Shown: positions 52,968 to 61,442, numbered from the stretch's first letter. The stretch is DNA of 64,000 nucleotides from Oscillospiraceae bacterium (GCA_017550285.1 JAFZPP010000038.1:1-64000); one strand, 5' to 3'. Translations and numbers: made by a program. Notes: a model not told the origin generated them from the sequence alone.

Positions 52968-53444
52968 ATGAAAGAGCTGTTGCAGCTTTTGAAACAAAAT
53001 GCAAGACTCTCCAATGCAGAGCTTGCGGCCATGCTCGGCAGAGACGAAGCAACTGTCGCAAAGCAGATCAAGGAGCTGGAGGAATCCGGCGTCATCCGCG
53101 GCTACAGCGTCATTGTCGATGAGGAACTCGCCGACCGCGACGAGGTCTCCGCATACATTGAACTGAAAATCACCCCGCAGCCCGACTGCGGCTTCGATGA
53201 AATTGCACGTATTATCTCCGGTTTCGAGGAGGTCGAATCCGTCACGCTGATGTCCGGCGGCTATGATCTCGGCATCACGCTGAACGGCTCCGGTCTGCGC
53301 GATATCGCAGGCTTTGTCTCGCAGCGCCTCGCAACGCTCAACGGCGTGCTCTCGACCCGGACGCACTTCGTCCTCAAGCGCTATAAGGAAAAGGGCATCC
53401 TGATTCAGGATGAACCGAGTGATGAAAGAGGTGTATACCTGTGA
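52968..53444 (+). CDS. Lrp/AsnC-family regulator
   Basis: 158 aa. N-terminal helix-turn-helix (LSNAELAAMLGRDEATVAKQI) and a C-terminal ligand-binding RAM-like domain with GGYDLGI. It probably responds to an amino acid and regulates the aminotransferase with which it overlaps by 4 bp. AAAGGAG precedes the ATG. Confidence 0.88.
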   Translation: MKELLQLLKQNARLSNAELAAMLGRDEATVAKQIKELEESGVIRGYSVIVDEELADRDEVSAYIELKITPQPDCGFDEIARIISGFEEVESVTLMSGGYDLGITLNGSGLRDIAGFVSQRLATLNGVLSTRTHFVLKRYKEKGILIQDEPSDERGVYL

Positions 53445-54610
53445 ATTATGAGTCCATTCTCTCGGAGCGCGCACAGGCGATTGCACCCTCTCCGATCCGC
53501 CGCTTCTTCGATCTGGCGGAGAGCATGGAGGGCGTCATCTCGCTTGGTGTCGGCGAGCCCGATTTCCGTACACCGTGGACAATCCGCGCCGCTGCGATCT
53601 CGACTCTCGAACGGCAGGCGATCTTCTACGGCGCGAATTCCGGATTGCTCCAGCTCCGTGAAGAAATCGCACACTTTATGCAGCGGAAATATAAGCTCAC
53701 CTACTGTCCCGAGAATGAGCTGCTTGTCACAATCGGCGGCTCCGAGGCGGTCGATCTGACCTTCCGCACGCTGATCAATCCCGGCGATGAGGTGCTGATT
53801 ACCGAGCCCTGCTTTGTCTGTTATGCGCCGCTTGTCTCCATGGCAGACGGCGTGCCGGTCTCGCTGCCGACCAGAGAGGAAAATGAATTCCGCCTGACCG
53901 CTGAAGATTTGAAAGCGAAGATCACCCCGAAGACCAAGCTGCTCATGCTCTCCTATCCGAATAATCCGACCGGTGCGATCATGCGGCGCGAGGATTACGA
54001 GGCAATCGCAGAGGTGCTGCGCGGCACGGATATCATGGTACTCTCGGATGAAATCTACTCCGAGATGACCTACGGTACAAAGCATGTATCCATTGCCGAG
54101 CTGGACGGTATGCGCGAGCGGACGGTCGTCGTCAACGGCTTCTCCAAGACATTTGCCATGACCGGCTGGCGTCTCGGCTGGATGGCTGCTCCGCCGGAAA
54201 TCATTGCGCAGGCGAGAAAGATTCATCAGTACGGCATCATGTGCGCACCGATGGTCAGCCAGCGCGCTGCGATTGAGGCACTCAAGCACTGCGACGCCGA
54301 CTGCGCGCATATGATTGAGGAATACGATCACCGCCGCCGCTTCCTGCTCGAGCGCTTCGAGCAAATGGGTCTGCGCTGTTTCCCTGCACAGGGCGCATTC
54401 TATTTGTTCCCGAGCATCGAATCGAGCGGTCTGAGCAGCGAGGAATTCTGCGAGCGTCTCTTGCAGGAGGAAAAGGTCGCGGTCGTGCCGGGCTCTGCCT
54501 TCGGCGAATGCGGCAAGAATAATATCCGTATTTCCTATGCATATTCCCTGAAACACCTCACCGAGGCTGCAAACCGCATGGAGCGCTTCCTGCAAAAGTA
54601 TCATAAATAA
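53441..54610 (+). CDS. Class I/II PLP aminotransferase
   Basis: 389 aa. GVGEPDF near 35, YPNNPTGA, DEIYSEMTY and the PLP lysine in NGFSKTFAMTGWRLGW. The start is GTG, overlapping the Lrp-type gene stop. The Lrp-aminotransferase pairing is common in Firmicutes and suggests an amino acid substrate, otherwise undefined. Confidence 0.92.
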   Translation: MNYESILSERAQAIAPSPIRRFFDLAESMEGVISLGVGEPDFRTPWTIRAAAISTLERQAIFYGANSGLLQLREEIAHFMQRKYKLTYCPENELLVTIGGSEAVDLTFRTLINPGDEVLITEPCFVCYAPLVSMADGVPVSLPTREENEFRLTAEDLKAKITPKTKLLMLSYPNNPTGAIMRREDYEAIAEVLRGTDIMVLSDEIYSEMTYGTKHVSIAELDGMRERTVVVNGFSKTFAMTGWRLGWMAAPPEIIAQARKIHQYGIMCAPMVSQRAAIEALKHCDADCAHMIEEYDHRRRFLLERFEQMGLRCFPAQGAFYLFPSIESSGLSSEEFCERLLQEEKVAVVPGSAFGECGKNNIRISYAYSLKHLTEAANRMERFLQKYHK

Positions 54611-54612
54611 CG

Positions 54613-54655
54613 AAAAAAACCCTGCCGCACCCGTAACGAGCGGCAGGATTTTTTC
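54613..54655 (+). terminator. Bidirectional terminator
   Basis: Stem CCTGCCGC/GCGGCAGG with an A run before and ATTTTTT after; serves the aminotransferase and the converging response regulator gene. Confidence 0.9.
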
Positions 54656-54678
54656 AGGAAGAAGAGTAAATGAAATCC

Positions 54679-55359
54679 TTATGAGCCTGTTAACATATAG
54701 CCCTGTTTCCGGACTGTGCGCAGGAGCTTGACGGAAAAGCCGTCGTCGATTTTCTTGCGCAGATAGTGGATATAAACCGGAACCACGGCGCTGTCCGAGC
54801 CGTCCGGCGAGACAAACTGTTCGATCTCTTCGCGCGAAAGCGTATTTCCGGCATGCGCAGCAAAGAATTCCAGAATCGCGTATTCCTTTGCCGAAAGCGG
54901 CAGCTTTCTGCCGCCTCTGGTTGCAACATGACGGTTCGTATCGACGGTGAGATCGGCGATACAGTGCACGCCGCTGCCGGATGAGGGCGGTGTATTCCGC
55001 CGGTAAGTACGTACCATGCGTCGGACACGCGCCATGCACTCATCCATATGAAACGGCTTGAGGAGATAGTCATCGGCACCGCTGTCGAGCGCGAGCACAC
55101 GATCCGCAACGGAGCCGCGGCTGCTTAGAATCATCACAGGCGTATCCAGCGAACGGGTGCGCATTTCGCGCAGTACCGAGATACCTGCCATATCAGAAAG
55201 CTGCCAGTCCAGCAGCACGGCTTCAAAGCGCGGAGAATCCAGAAGGCGCAGCGCATCGGTTCCGGTATTGACGGCAACGGGGGAATAGCCGTCTGCGGTA
55301 AGCCTTGCCAAAACTGCTGCACGCAGCGCATCATTCGATTCAATCAGCAGTATTTCCAT
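54679..55359 (-). CDS. OmpR/PhoB-type response regulator without adjacent kinase
   Basis: 226 aa. Receiver domain with phosphoacceptor Asp51 (AVLLDWQLSD) and the conserved Lys of LLKPF. C-terminal winged helix (about 130-226) ending in TVRKQGYMLTGS. No histidine kinase gene lies next to it, so the partner is elsewhere. ATG 55359 is preferred by the receiver start MEILLIE. The ribosome binding site is poor. Confidence 0.92.
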   Translation of the reverse strand: MEILLIESNDALRAAVLARLTADGYSPVAVNTGTDALRLLDSPRFEAVLLDWQLSDMAGISVLREMRTRSLDTPVMILSSRGSVADRVLALDSGADDYLLKPFHMDECMARVRRMVRTYRRNTPPSSGSGVHCIADLTVDTNRHVATRGGRKLPLSAKEYAILEFFAAHAGNTLSREEIEQFVSPDGSDSAVVPVYIHYLRKKIDDGFSVKLLRTVRKQGYMLTGS

Positions 55360-55467
55360 GTTATCACGCTTTCTTTCCGGTTCATCAGGCAGGCGTTTCA
55401 ATCTTTGAAAATATTATACGCAAAAAACCTAAAATGAATCTGAATTTTTTTCTTATACAGCAATCAA

Positions 55468-55530
55468 AACAGCCGCAGCAGTGCATCAGACCGATCATAG
55501 TCCGGAATCACTGCCGCGGCTGTTTTTTCG
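55468..55530 (+). terminator. Orphan terminator-like hairpin
   Basis: Stem of about 15 bp (AACAGCCGCAGCAGTG/CACTGCCGCGGCTGTT) followed by six T on the plus strand, but no plus-strand gene ends nearby. It may end a small RNA from 55402-55468. No good promoter was seen. Confidence 0.4.
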
Positions 55531-55588
55531 TATGACGAGGGATGCGCTGAATGTGTGATGGGGGCTTTTGCCTGCCCTGTACATAATC

Positions 55589-56068
55589 TCACACTTTGCC
55601 TTGATTTGTAATTTCCCCTTGTTTATTAAACTCGATGCGCTCCTTTCGGGAATAATCCACGACCTTTTTTATCATTCCGTTTTCGTACCATTCATATGAT
55701 TTCCCTACCGCTTTTCCATTATCATAGACACGATAGCTTTGAAGCGCACCGGAGGGGTAGAAATCAACATCTGCTCCATCCTGTAAACCATTTACATAAT
55801 ATACATAATCCATCAGGGTTCCATCCTGAAAACCCGTGTTAAAAAACGGATAATACTTCATGTCTTTATGATCGTATACCTCATATGCCAGTCCGGTAAA
55901 ACGAACCCCGTCACGATCAACCGTATAATATCCGCATTCGTCCCAGTCAAGTTCTGCATCGTCCCAGAATACGCCGTGTTCGCGTACATAGTCCGGTGAT
56001 AAGATCGTTATCACTTTATTTTCAAGTAAGTAGTCAAGGGAAAGTTTACTCGGATCAATCGGGTTCAT
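55589..56068 (-). CDS. YwqK-like (MORN-type repeat) protein
   Basis: 159 aa. Repeating Y-x-NG-x-x-DG units (VYYVNGLQDGADVDFYPSG, YEWYENGMIKKV) like those of YwqK-type antitoxin or immunity proteins. Its base composition is lower in GC than its neighbours, which suggests transfer. GAAGGAGG precedes the ATG. A likely promoter lies at 56120-56148. No toxin gene is adjacent. Confidence 0.65.
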   Translation of the reverse strand: MNPIDPSKLSLDYLLENKVITILSPDYVREHGVFWDDAELDWDECGYYTVDRDGVRFTGLAYEVYDHKDMKYYPFFNTGFQDGTLMDYVYYVNGLQDGADVDFYPSGALQSYRVYDNGKAVGKSYEWYENGMIKKVVDYSRKERIEFNKQGEITNQGKV

Positions 56069-56312
56069 ACATTCTCAGACCTCCTTCAAAGGGTTATGAA
56101 TTGCATTCTTTTCTGTTTCATTATATCACATCATTCCCGAAAAAGTAAAGGGGGCGCAGCTATGTTTTTCAGCCTGATCCCTGAAAACGCCGCCGGAGAC
56201 CAAACTGACATGACCGCCGCGGCATGATTGTTCCGCAGTTTGTGCGTATGGTGTGCTTTTCGTGACAAAATATTACAAAAATCTGAACTTTTCTAAAAAG
56301 TTAAAATTACAC

Positions 56313-56342
56313 TTGACAAATTTTGTGCAGATATGCTATAAT
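56313..56342 (+). promoter_or_regulatory. Promoter of hpf
   Basis: TTGACA (56313-56318), 18 bp, TATAAT (56337-56342), TGC before the -10. The leader has a hairpin CCGGCA/TGCCGG. The stretch 56149-56312 is AT-rich and empty. Confidence 0.85.
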
Positions 56343-56395
56343 ATAACCATGAACCGGCAAATATATAATGCCGGACAAAAGGAGGAACTGAACAT

Positions 56396-56926
56396 ATGAA
56401 GCTGAACATTATGGCAAAGAAAATCCAGATCGGTCCGAGCTTTTCGGAATACGCAGAAAAGAAACTGAATCAGAAGCTCGACAAATTTTTTGAGGATGAA
56501 GCTGAAGCGAAGATTACCTTGAATGAACTCCGCGGTCAGATCGTCTGCGAACTGACCGTCCGCGCCGGCAGCATGATCTATCGTGCAGAACAGAGTGCTG
56601 CTGATAAAAACGACGCACTGGATGCCGCAATCGACAAGATCATCCGCAAAATCCGCCGCAATAAGACCAAGCTCGGCAAGCGCATCAAGGCAAGCGCCCT
56701 CTCCCCCGACGCCTTCGCAGATACCGTCGAGGAGCAGACCGAGTACAACCTCATCCGCAAAAAGACCTTCCGCGTCCAGCCGATGAGCACCGAAGAAGCA
56801 ATCCTGCAAATGAATATGCTGGGTCACTCCTTCTTCATCTTCCAGAACGCCGACAACGGTACAATCAACATTGTCTACCGCCGCAACGATGACAACTACG
56901 CGCTTCTGGAGCCGACAACCGACTGA
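56396..56926 (+). CDS. hpf: Ribosome hibernation promoting factor, long form
   Basis: 176 aa. The N-terminal S30AE/YfiA domain (about 1-95) blocks the tRNA path. The C-terminal domain (about 120-176; FRVQPMSTEEAILQMNMLGHSFFIF) dimerises 70S ribosomes into 100S. GGAGGA precedes the ATG. Monocistronic. Confidence 0.95.
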   Translation: MKLNIMAKKIQIGPSFSEYAEKKLNQKLDKFFEDEAEAKITLNELRGQIVCELTVRAGSMIYRAEQSAADKNDALDAAIDKIIRKIRRNKTKLGKRIKASALSPDAFADTVEEQTEYNLIRKKTFRVQPMSTEEAILQMNMLGHSFFIFQNADNGTINIVYRRNDDNYALLEPTTD

Positions 56927-56946
56927 GCGGTCTGATGATAATATTT

Positions 56947-56977
56947 CAGGGGGATGCCTTCCGGTATCCCCCTTTAT
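56947..56977 (+). terminator. Terminator of hpf
   Basis: Stem AGGGGGAT/ATCCCCCT followed by TTATAT. Confidence 0.75.
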
Positions 56978-56984
56978 ATATGCC

Positions 56985-57019
56985 GAAAAAACGCACACCG
57001 GTTTGCTGCCGGTGTGCGC
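56985..57019 (-). terminator. Terminator of the VanY-like gene
   Basis: 10-bp stem CGCACACCGG/CCGGTGTGCG followed on the minus strand by TTTTTT. Confidence 0.88.
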
Positions 57020-57025
57020 TTTATG

Positions 57026-58219
57026 TTATTCTGCATATTTCGAGTCGATGTGGAAATATTCCTCCAGACAGAGCCCGCTGTCATAGATTTTCTTCGCCCA
57101 CTCCTTGCCGAGATAGCGGATATGCCATGACTCATACTTGAAGCCGGTGATTGCCTCCTTATCCTGCGGATAGCGGACAATAAAGCCGTATTTCCATGCA
57201 TTTTCGGCAAGCCACTTTGCTTCCGGCGTCGTATTGAACGCATCGCCCGCCCAGTTGCAGTCGATTGCCATACCGGTCTGATGCTCGGAATGTCCGGCGC
57301 GTGCAGAGAAGGTATCGGCAGCCGCCTGACCGTCCCGCGCGACATAGTTGTGATACAGCGTATCCTGTGTCTCATAGGAGCGGAAATCGGAGACCGAAGT
57401 AATCGTCAGACCGTCCGCCTTCGCCGCCTCCTGCAATTCTGCAAATGCCGCTCTGGTATCCGCGGTCATGCCGCCGGGATTATAGGACTGCGGCAGCGTA
57501 TACGTCTTGTTTACGATCATCACACCGTCAAAATAGGTGATGCCGTCAATGACCTGCATATCCGCGCGCGTATTTTCTGCGGCTGTATTGGCAGCGGTCG
57601 TGGTTTCTGTGTTCCCGCCGGTCTGCGAAGCGGTTGTCGTACCGTCTGCGGTTTTGGTCTTTGCGGTCACGGTCTTGTTCGGATCGACAACGCTGACCTT
57701 GACCTCCGCAAAGACTGCCGGATTATTGACCGATGTCACGCGGACAATGCAGCTGCCTGCGCCGACTGCGGTGATATTGCCGAGATTGTCAACCTTTGCG
57801 ACCTTTTCATCGGTCGATTCCCATTTCTCGGATTTATCGTCTGCTTCTGCCGGTGTCATCGTGACAAGCGGCATCACGGGATCGTCGCCGACCTTGAGTG
57901 CTGCATCCGTAAAGGAGAGCTTGATGCCGGTGACGGAGCCGGGCGGCAGAGGTTTCGACTCTGTCGTCTCGGATACGGTTGTCAGTGTGGTGCTTTCTGT
58001 GCTTTCTGCTGTCGTAGCAGTCACCTCCGTAGTGGTTTCGGACGAAAGCTCAGCCTCAACGATCGGTACAGAATTCTCGATTCCGGATTTTGTCGCACGC
58101 GGCGAATGCTCGGCAACGATGAACGTCAGACCGGCTGCTGCGCCGAAAATCGCTACAATCGCCAGCGGCAGCGGAGAATTTGAGACAGTACCGCTTCTTT
58201 TTTTCTTCTGATTTGACAT
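57026..58219 (-). CDS. VanY-type D-alanyl-D-alanine carboxypeptidase with Ig-like domain
   Basis: 397 aa. An N-terminal membrane anchor (about 17-36), a Thr/Ser-rich spacer, a Big_2-type Ig-like domain (about 93-180; WESTDEKVAKVDNLGNITAV), a second Thr-rich linker and a C-terminal D,D-peptidase domain. Zinc ligands are in SEHQTGMAID and ESWHIRY. It trims peptidoglycan stem peptides outside the membrane. Own promoter and terminator. Confidence 0.9.
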   Translation of the reverse strand: MSNQKKKRSGTVSNSPLPLAIVAIFGAAAGLTFIVAEHSPRATKSGIENSVPIVEAELSSETTTEVTATTAESTESTTLTTVSETTESKPLPPGSVTGIKLSFTDAALKVGDDPVMPLVTMTPAEADDKSEKWESTDEKVAKVDNLGNITAVGAGSCIVRVTSVNNPAVFAEVKVSVVDPNKTVTAKTKTADGTTTASQTGGNTETTTAANTAAENTRADMQVIDGITYFDGVMIVNKTYTLPQSYNPGGMTADTRAAFAELQEAAKADGLTITSVSDFRSYETQDTLYHNYVARDGQAAADTFSARAGHSEHQTGMAIDCNWAGDAFNTTPEAKWLAENAWKYGFIVRYPQDKEAITGFKYESWHIRYLGKEWAKKIYDSGLCLEEYFHIDSKYAE

Positions 58220-58263
58220 GCTTTGTGTTCCTTTCTGTTTTGATTTTCAGAGTCTTCCGCCCT

Positions 58264-58292
58264 ATTATACCATATTATCTGTCGAATTTCAA
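58264..58292 (-). promoter_or_regulatory. Promoter of the VanY-like gene
   Basis: Minus strand TTGAAA (58287-58292), 17 bp, TATAAT (58264-58269). Confidence 0.78.
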
Positions 58293-58339
58293 TGGGAGAA
58301 AATGAAAAAATCTTTAAAAGGCTGCACTGGAGCAAAAAC

Positions 58340-58386
58340 GGCGGCGGGCACTGCCCGCTTATACCACAATATGCGCGAAAATGCAA
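58340..58386 (-). repeat. Promoter-like repeat followed by a GC hairpin
   Basis: Minus strand TTGCAT (58381-58386), 17 bp, TATAAG (58358-58363), then GCGGGC/GCCCGC. The same order, TATAAG then the hairpin, occurs in the repeat copy at 61278-61320. The stretch 58387-58485 shows nothing further. Confidence 0.55.
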
Positions 58387-58485
58387 GAAGGTTCAGATAA
58401 AGTCAGGCGCCGCACGGATTTTTTTATTTCCGTACTTTCACCCTTCTCCTTTTCTCTCATTTCAGAAAAGCGTTCCTGCAATCTG

Positions 58486-58815
58486 TCAGATTTTATCTCC
58501 ATACTGCATGAACCAGTCATCCAATCCAATGCCTCCGATATTTTCAAATATCATATGATCCCATTTTTCTTTTATGGAACGTCCGTGAAAGACTTTTGCA
58601 TTCAGCATTTCGGAAGCAGTCAGAAATTCACAGCCGTCAGGTATATCACAGTACCCGATCCAATACGGCTTTTCATATTCACGAATACAGCCAAGATAGT
58701 GCATTTGCTCATTTTCAGGTTCATCATCAAAACAGAACAAGGTTTCATCAATGAAAAAGACATCATCGTTTTCTAATATTTTTTGAAAATCCTCAAATGA
58801 AAACGGTTTATCCAT
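58486..58815 (-). CDS. Small acidic immunity-like protein
   Basis: 109 aa, acidic, rich in Phe, Trp and Tyr, with clearly lower GC than its surroundings. The size, composition and lack of motifs resemble orphan immunity proteins of the SMI1/KNR4 kind, but no family can be named. ATG 58815 has AAAAGGAG 8 bp upstream. It follows the GNAT gene by 29 bp. Confidence 0.55.
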   Translation of the reverse strand: MDKPFSFEDFQKILENDDVFFIDETLFCFDDEPENEQMHYLGCIREYEKPYWIGYCDIPDGCEFLTASEMLNAKVFHGRSIKEKWDHMIFENIGGIGLDDWFMQYGDKI

Positions 58816-58844
58816 AAACCATGCTCCTTTTTGTCTCCTGTCTG

Positions 58845-59354
58845 TCACAGAGCAATCCGGTAAATATCTGCCGGTTCGCCCTCAAAAACAAAGCTGCGTT
58901 CCAATACGCCGCCGTTCCGGACAATCGTTTTCACGGAAGGCGTATTGCTGCGCTCGACCGAAAGATGCAGCTCGGTCAAGCCGGCGTCCCGCGCAATCCC
59001 GCACAGCTGCCGGAGCATCTCCGTCGCATAGCCCTTTCTGCGTGCCGTCGGGCGGACACTGTAGCCGCAGTTGCCGAAATCGCGCAGAAAATCATTCAGC
59101 GTATGCCGCAGATCAATGATCCCGACGATTGTTCCCGTATCATCCGCTGCGAAAAATGTATCCGTCACAACCCAGTCCGGATTGACAGTTTCAGGACTTG
59201 TATTTTTCGTGACCGATTCGAGCCATGCATCATAATCATCGGTCTGATCGAGCAGCTCACTGCCGTTGATCACCTGCTCGCCGTGATCGTAAAATTCCTG
59301 CCGGAAGGCAAGCGCCTGCGCCTTATGCGCGGCAGACGGACGGATCAGTTTCAT
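58845..59354 (-). CDS. GNAT-family N-acetyltransferase
   Basis: 169 aa. The acetyl-CoA-binding loop is GYSVRPTARRKGYATEM; NTPSVKTIVRNGG follows near the end. The substrate is unknown. GAAAGGAG precedes the ATG. Promoter at 59406-59434. Confidence 0.88.
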   Translation of the reverse strand: MKLIRPSAAHKAQALAFRQEFYDHGEQVINGSELLDQTDDYDAWLESVTKNTSPETVNPDWVVTDTFFAADDTGTIVGIIDLRHTLNDFLRDFGNCGYSVRPTARRKGYATEMLRQLCGIARDAGLTELHLSVERSNTPSVKTIVRNGGVLERSFVFEGEPADIYRIAL

Positions 59355-59405
59355 GCGGTATCTCCTTTCACTGTGCTAAAGCCGGAAAATCATTCATATA
59401 CATCA

Positions 59406-59434
59406 ATTATAGCACAAAGGAATTGCAATGTCAA
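59406..59434 (-). promoter_or_regulatory. Promoter of the GNAT gene
   Basis: Minus strand TTGACA (59429-59434), 17 bp, TATAAT (59406-59411), TGC before the -10. Confidence 0.85.
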
Positions 59435-59452
59435 TCAGACGGGAGGGCGGCT

Positions 59453-60901
59453 ATGCGCAGCACGGCAATCTATGTCCGGCAGTCCGTGGAGCGTCCGGAC
59501 AGCGTCAGCCTTGAAACGCAGGAGGCACTCTGCCGCTCAGAGCTGCCGCCGGAAACACCGGTTACGGTTTACAGTGATGCGGGTTATTCCGGCAAAAATA
59601 CTGCGCGTCCGGCGCTGCATGCACTGATGCAGGCGGTGCGCAGCGATAAAATCGGGACGGTGCTCGTCTACAAGCTCGACCGCATCAGCCGGAATCTTGC
59701 CGATTTCACGCAGCTGCTCCGGATTTTCGCCGCACATCGGGTCGAATTCCGTTCACATACCGAACACTTCGAGACCGCAACCCCGCTCGGGCAGGCGATG
59801 CAGAGCCTGCTCATGGTATTCGCGCAGCTTGAACGCGAAACAATCAGCGGCAGAGTCCGCGATGCCGCATTTGCACGCGCCAAACAGGGGCTCAATACCG
59901 GCGGTCCGCCCCCTGCCGGATTTCAGCGCATTCCGGCGGAGATCGGCGGCATCCGCACACAGATTCTCTCGCCGGATGCCGATGCGCCGCTTGTCGCAAA
60001 GGGGTTCTCTGTCTATTTGCAGGGCAGCGGTTCGCTCTCCGCCGTCAGCCGCTGCTGGAATGATGCCGGATTCCGGACGCGCCGCGGCGGTCAGTGGCAG
60101 CCGCATACGGTCTGCCGTGTTCTGCGCAATCCGGTCTATGTACAGGCGAATGCCGCGGTCTATGCGTATCTCTCGGCAAACGGCGCAGCGCTCTGCATAC
60201 CGGAGCCGCTGCCGCCGCAGCATGCGGTTCTGCTCTATGCCGACCGCCGTATCTGCCGCAGCCGCCTGACCGATCTGCACGGAGTCTATGCAATCTGCGC
60301 ACCGCATCTGGGAATTGTCGCGCCGGAACTCTGGCTCGGATGCCAGAAAAAGCTGACCGCATCCCGACAGCGGCGGACACAGGGCAGCGGTCAGAAAACA
60401 TGGCTCAGCGGCAGAATATTCTGCATGCAGTGCGGCAGTGCGATGACTGCCGTCCGCGGCAGACATGCGGAATATCTGATCTGCTGCGGCAAAAAGCGCG
60501 GTATCTGCGGCGGAACCGGTGCCGTATGGCGCGTCACGGCAGCGGAAAAGCTGGTCGGTGATCTGCTTGCGGAACGGCTCCGGATGCTCGCGGATGCTGC
60601 CCTGCCGGATACGCAGCCGGAGGATGATCCCGCGATGCAGGCGCTGATTCTGCGGCGCGGCGCACTGCTCCGGCAAATGACCGATCCGAACGGCGGTGAT
60701 CTCTCGCTGCTGACGGAAGCAGCCGCACAGCTCTCCGCGCAGATCGCCGCCCTGCGAACATCCGCTTCGGCTGCCGTCACCCGCCCCCTGCATCTGCCGG
60801 ACTGGGATGCCTGCGATTTTTTGCAGCGGAAAACAATCGCGCAGATTCTGCTGCACTGTGTCGCGGCGGAAGGCAATACGCTGCATGTATTTCTCGCCTG
60901 A
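59453..60901 (+). CDS. Large serine recombinase
   Basis: 482 aa. The resolvase domain (about 1-145) has the catalytic serine in YVRQSVERPDSVSLETQ and YKLDRISRN. A recombinase domain (about 165-270), a zinc ribbon (CMQC and CC-x5-CGG) and a C-terminal helical part follow. This is the layout of SpoIVCA and phage integrases. ATG 59453 has GGGAGGG upstream. No phage or transposon genes and no att sites are visible nearby. The bofA-like gene follows by 25 bp and may be cotranscribed. Confidence 0.9.
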   Translation: MRSTAIYVRQSVERPDSVSLETQEALCRSELPPETPVTVYSDAGYSGKNTARPALHALMQAVRSDKIGTVLVYKLDRISRNLADFTQLLRIFAAHRVEFRSHTEHFETATPLGQAMQSLLMVFAQLERETISGRVRDAAFARAKQGLNTGGPPPAGFQRIPAEIGGIRTQILSPDADAPLVAKGFSVYLQGSGSLSAVSRCWNDAGFRTRRGGQWQPHTVCRVLRNPVYVQANAAVYAYLSANGAALCIPEPLPPQHAVLLYADRRICRSRLTDLHGVYAICAPHLGIVAPELWLGCQKKLTASRQRRTQGSGQKTWLSGRIFCMQCGSAMTAVRGRHAEYLICCGKKRGICGGTGAVWRVTAAEKLVGDLLAERLRMLADAALPDTQPEDDPAMQALILRRGALLRQMTDPNGGDLSLLTEAAAQLSAQIAALRTSASAAVTRPLHLPDWDACDFLQRKTIAQILLHCVAAEGNTLHVFLA

Positions 60902-60926
60902 ACCGGAAGGAGGGCTCATTCTGGAT

Positions 60927-61199
60927 ATGCTCCTGCGTCTGCTGACGCCGCACAATCTGCTTCTGTTGCTGGCAGGTGCCGCCGTCCTGCGGATGAGTGC
61001 GGAATATCTGCGGCGGAAGACCGACCGTCTCCCTGCGTTTCTGCTCGGCACCGGCAGCGGGATCGCGGCGCTCCTGCTGCTGCATTATTACGGAGGTGCA
61101 GTCGGCTTTTCACCGCCGCTCACGGTTTATACGCTGTTTGTCTCCGCGGTCGCCGGCATCCCGGGCGTGCTTTTGCTGTATCTGTTTCAAATAATCTAG
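60927..61199 (+). CDS. BofA-like sporulation membrane protein
   Basis: 90 aa. Two or three membrane helices and a C-terminal segment PLTVYTLFVSAVAGIPGVLL, close to the BofA pattern in which GxPGv follows the last helix. BofA restrains the protease that activates pro-sigma-K. The start is uncertain: GGAAGGAGGG lies 12 bp before ATG 60927, and an ATT codon at 60919 is nearer. Confidence 0.72.
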   Translation: MLLRLLTPHNLLLLLAGAAVLRMSAEYLRRKTDRLPAFLLGTGSGIAALLLLHYYGGAVGFSPPLTVYTLFVSAVAGIPGVLLLYLFQII

Positions 61200-61202
61200 G
61201 CA

Positions 61203-61408
61203 GCGGGCAGCGCCCGCCTGTATTGATCTAAAGTTCTCCGGCAGATTCACTGCAACATAAAACGTGATGCGCTCCGCTTGCTTTTTGCGGGATAATGTGC
61301 TATAAGCGGGCAGCGCCCGCCTGTATTGATCTAAAGCTCTCCGACAGATTCACTGCAACATAAAACGTGATGCGCTCCGCTTGCTTTTTGCGGGATAATG
61401 TGCTATAA
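61203..61408 (+). repeat. Tandem duplication of a 103-bp promoter-bearing unit
   Basis: Two units, 61203-61305 and 61306-61408, differ at two positions. Each starts with the hairpin GCGGGC/GCCCGC and ends in a promoter: TTGCTT-17-TATAAG (61278-61306) in the first and TTGCTT-17-TATAAT (61381-61409) in the second. The PAP2 gene follows. Confidence 0.9.
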
Positions 61409-61409
61409 T
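61381..61409 (+). promoter_or_regulatory. Promoter of the PAP2 gene
   Basis: TTGCTT (61381-61386), 17 bp, TATAAT (61404-61409), TGC before the -10; within the second repeat unit. Confidence 0.82.
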
Positions 61410-61442
61410 AAGAATAATTCTGACCGAAAGGATGTTAAAAAT

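Noticed and set aside
56349-56399. A 16-codon frame before hpf
   Set aside because: It starts at about the expected transcription start, has no ribosome binding site and no informative codons, so chance is likelier.
59453-60901. A prophage or integrative element around the serine recombinase
   Set aside because: No structural, replication or conjugation genes and no direct repeats at plausible ends.
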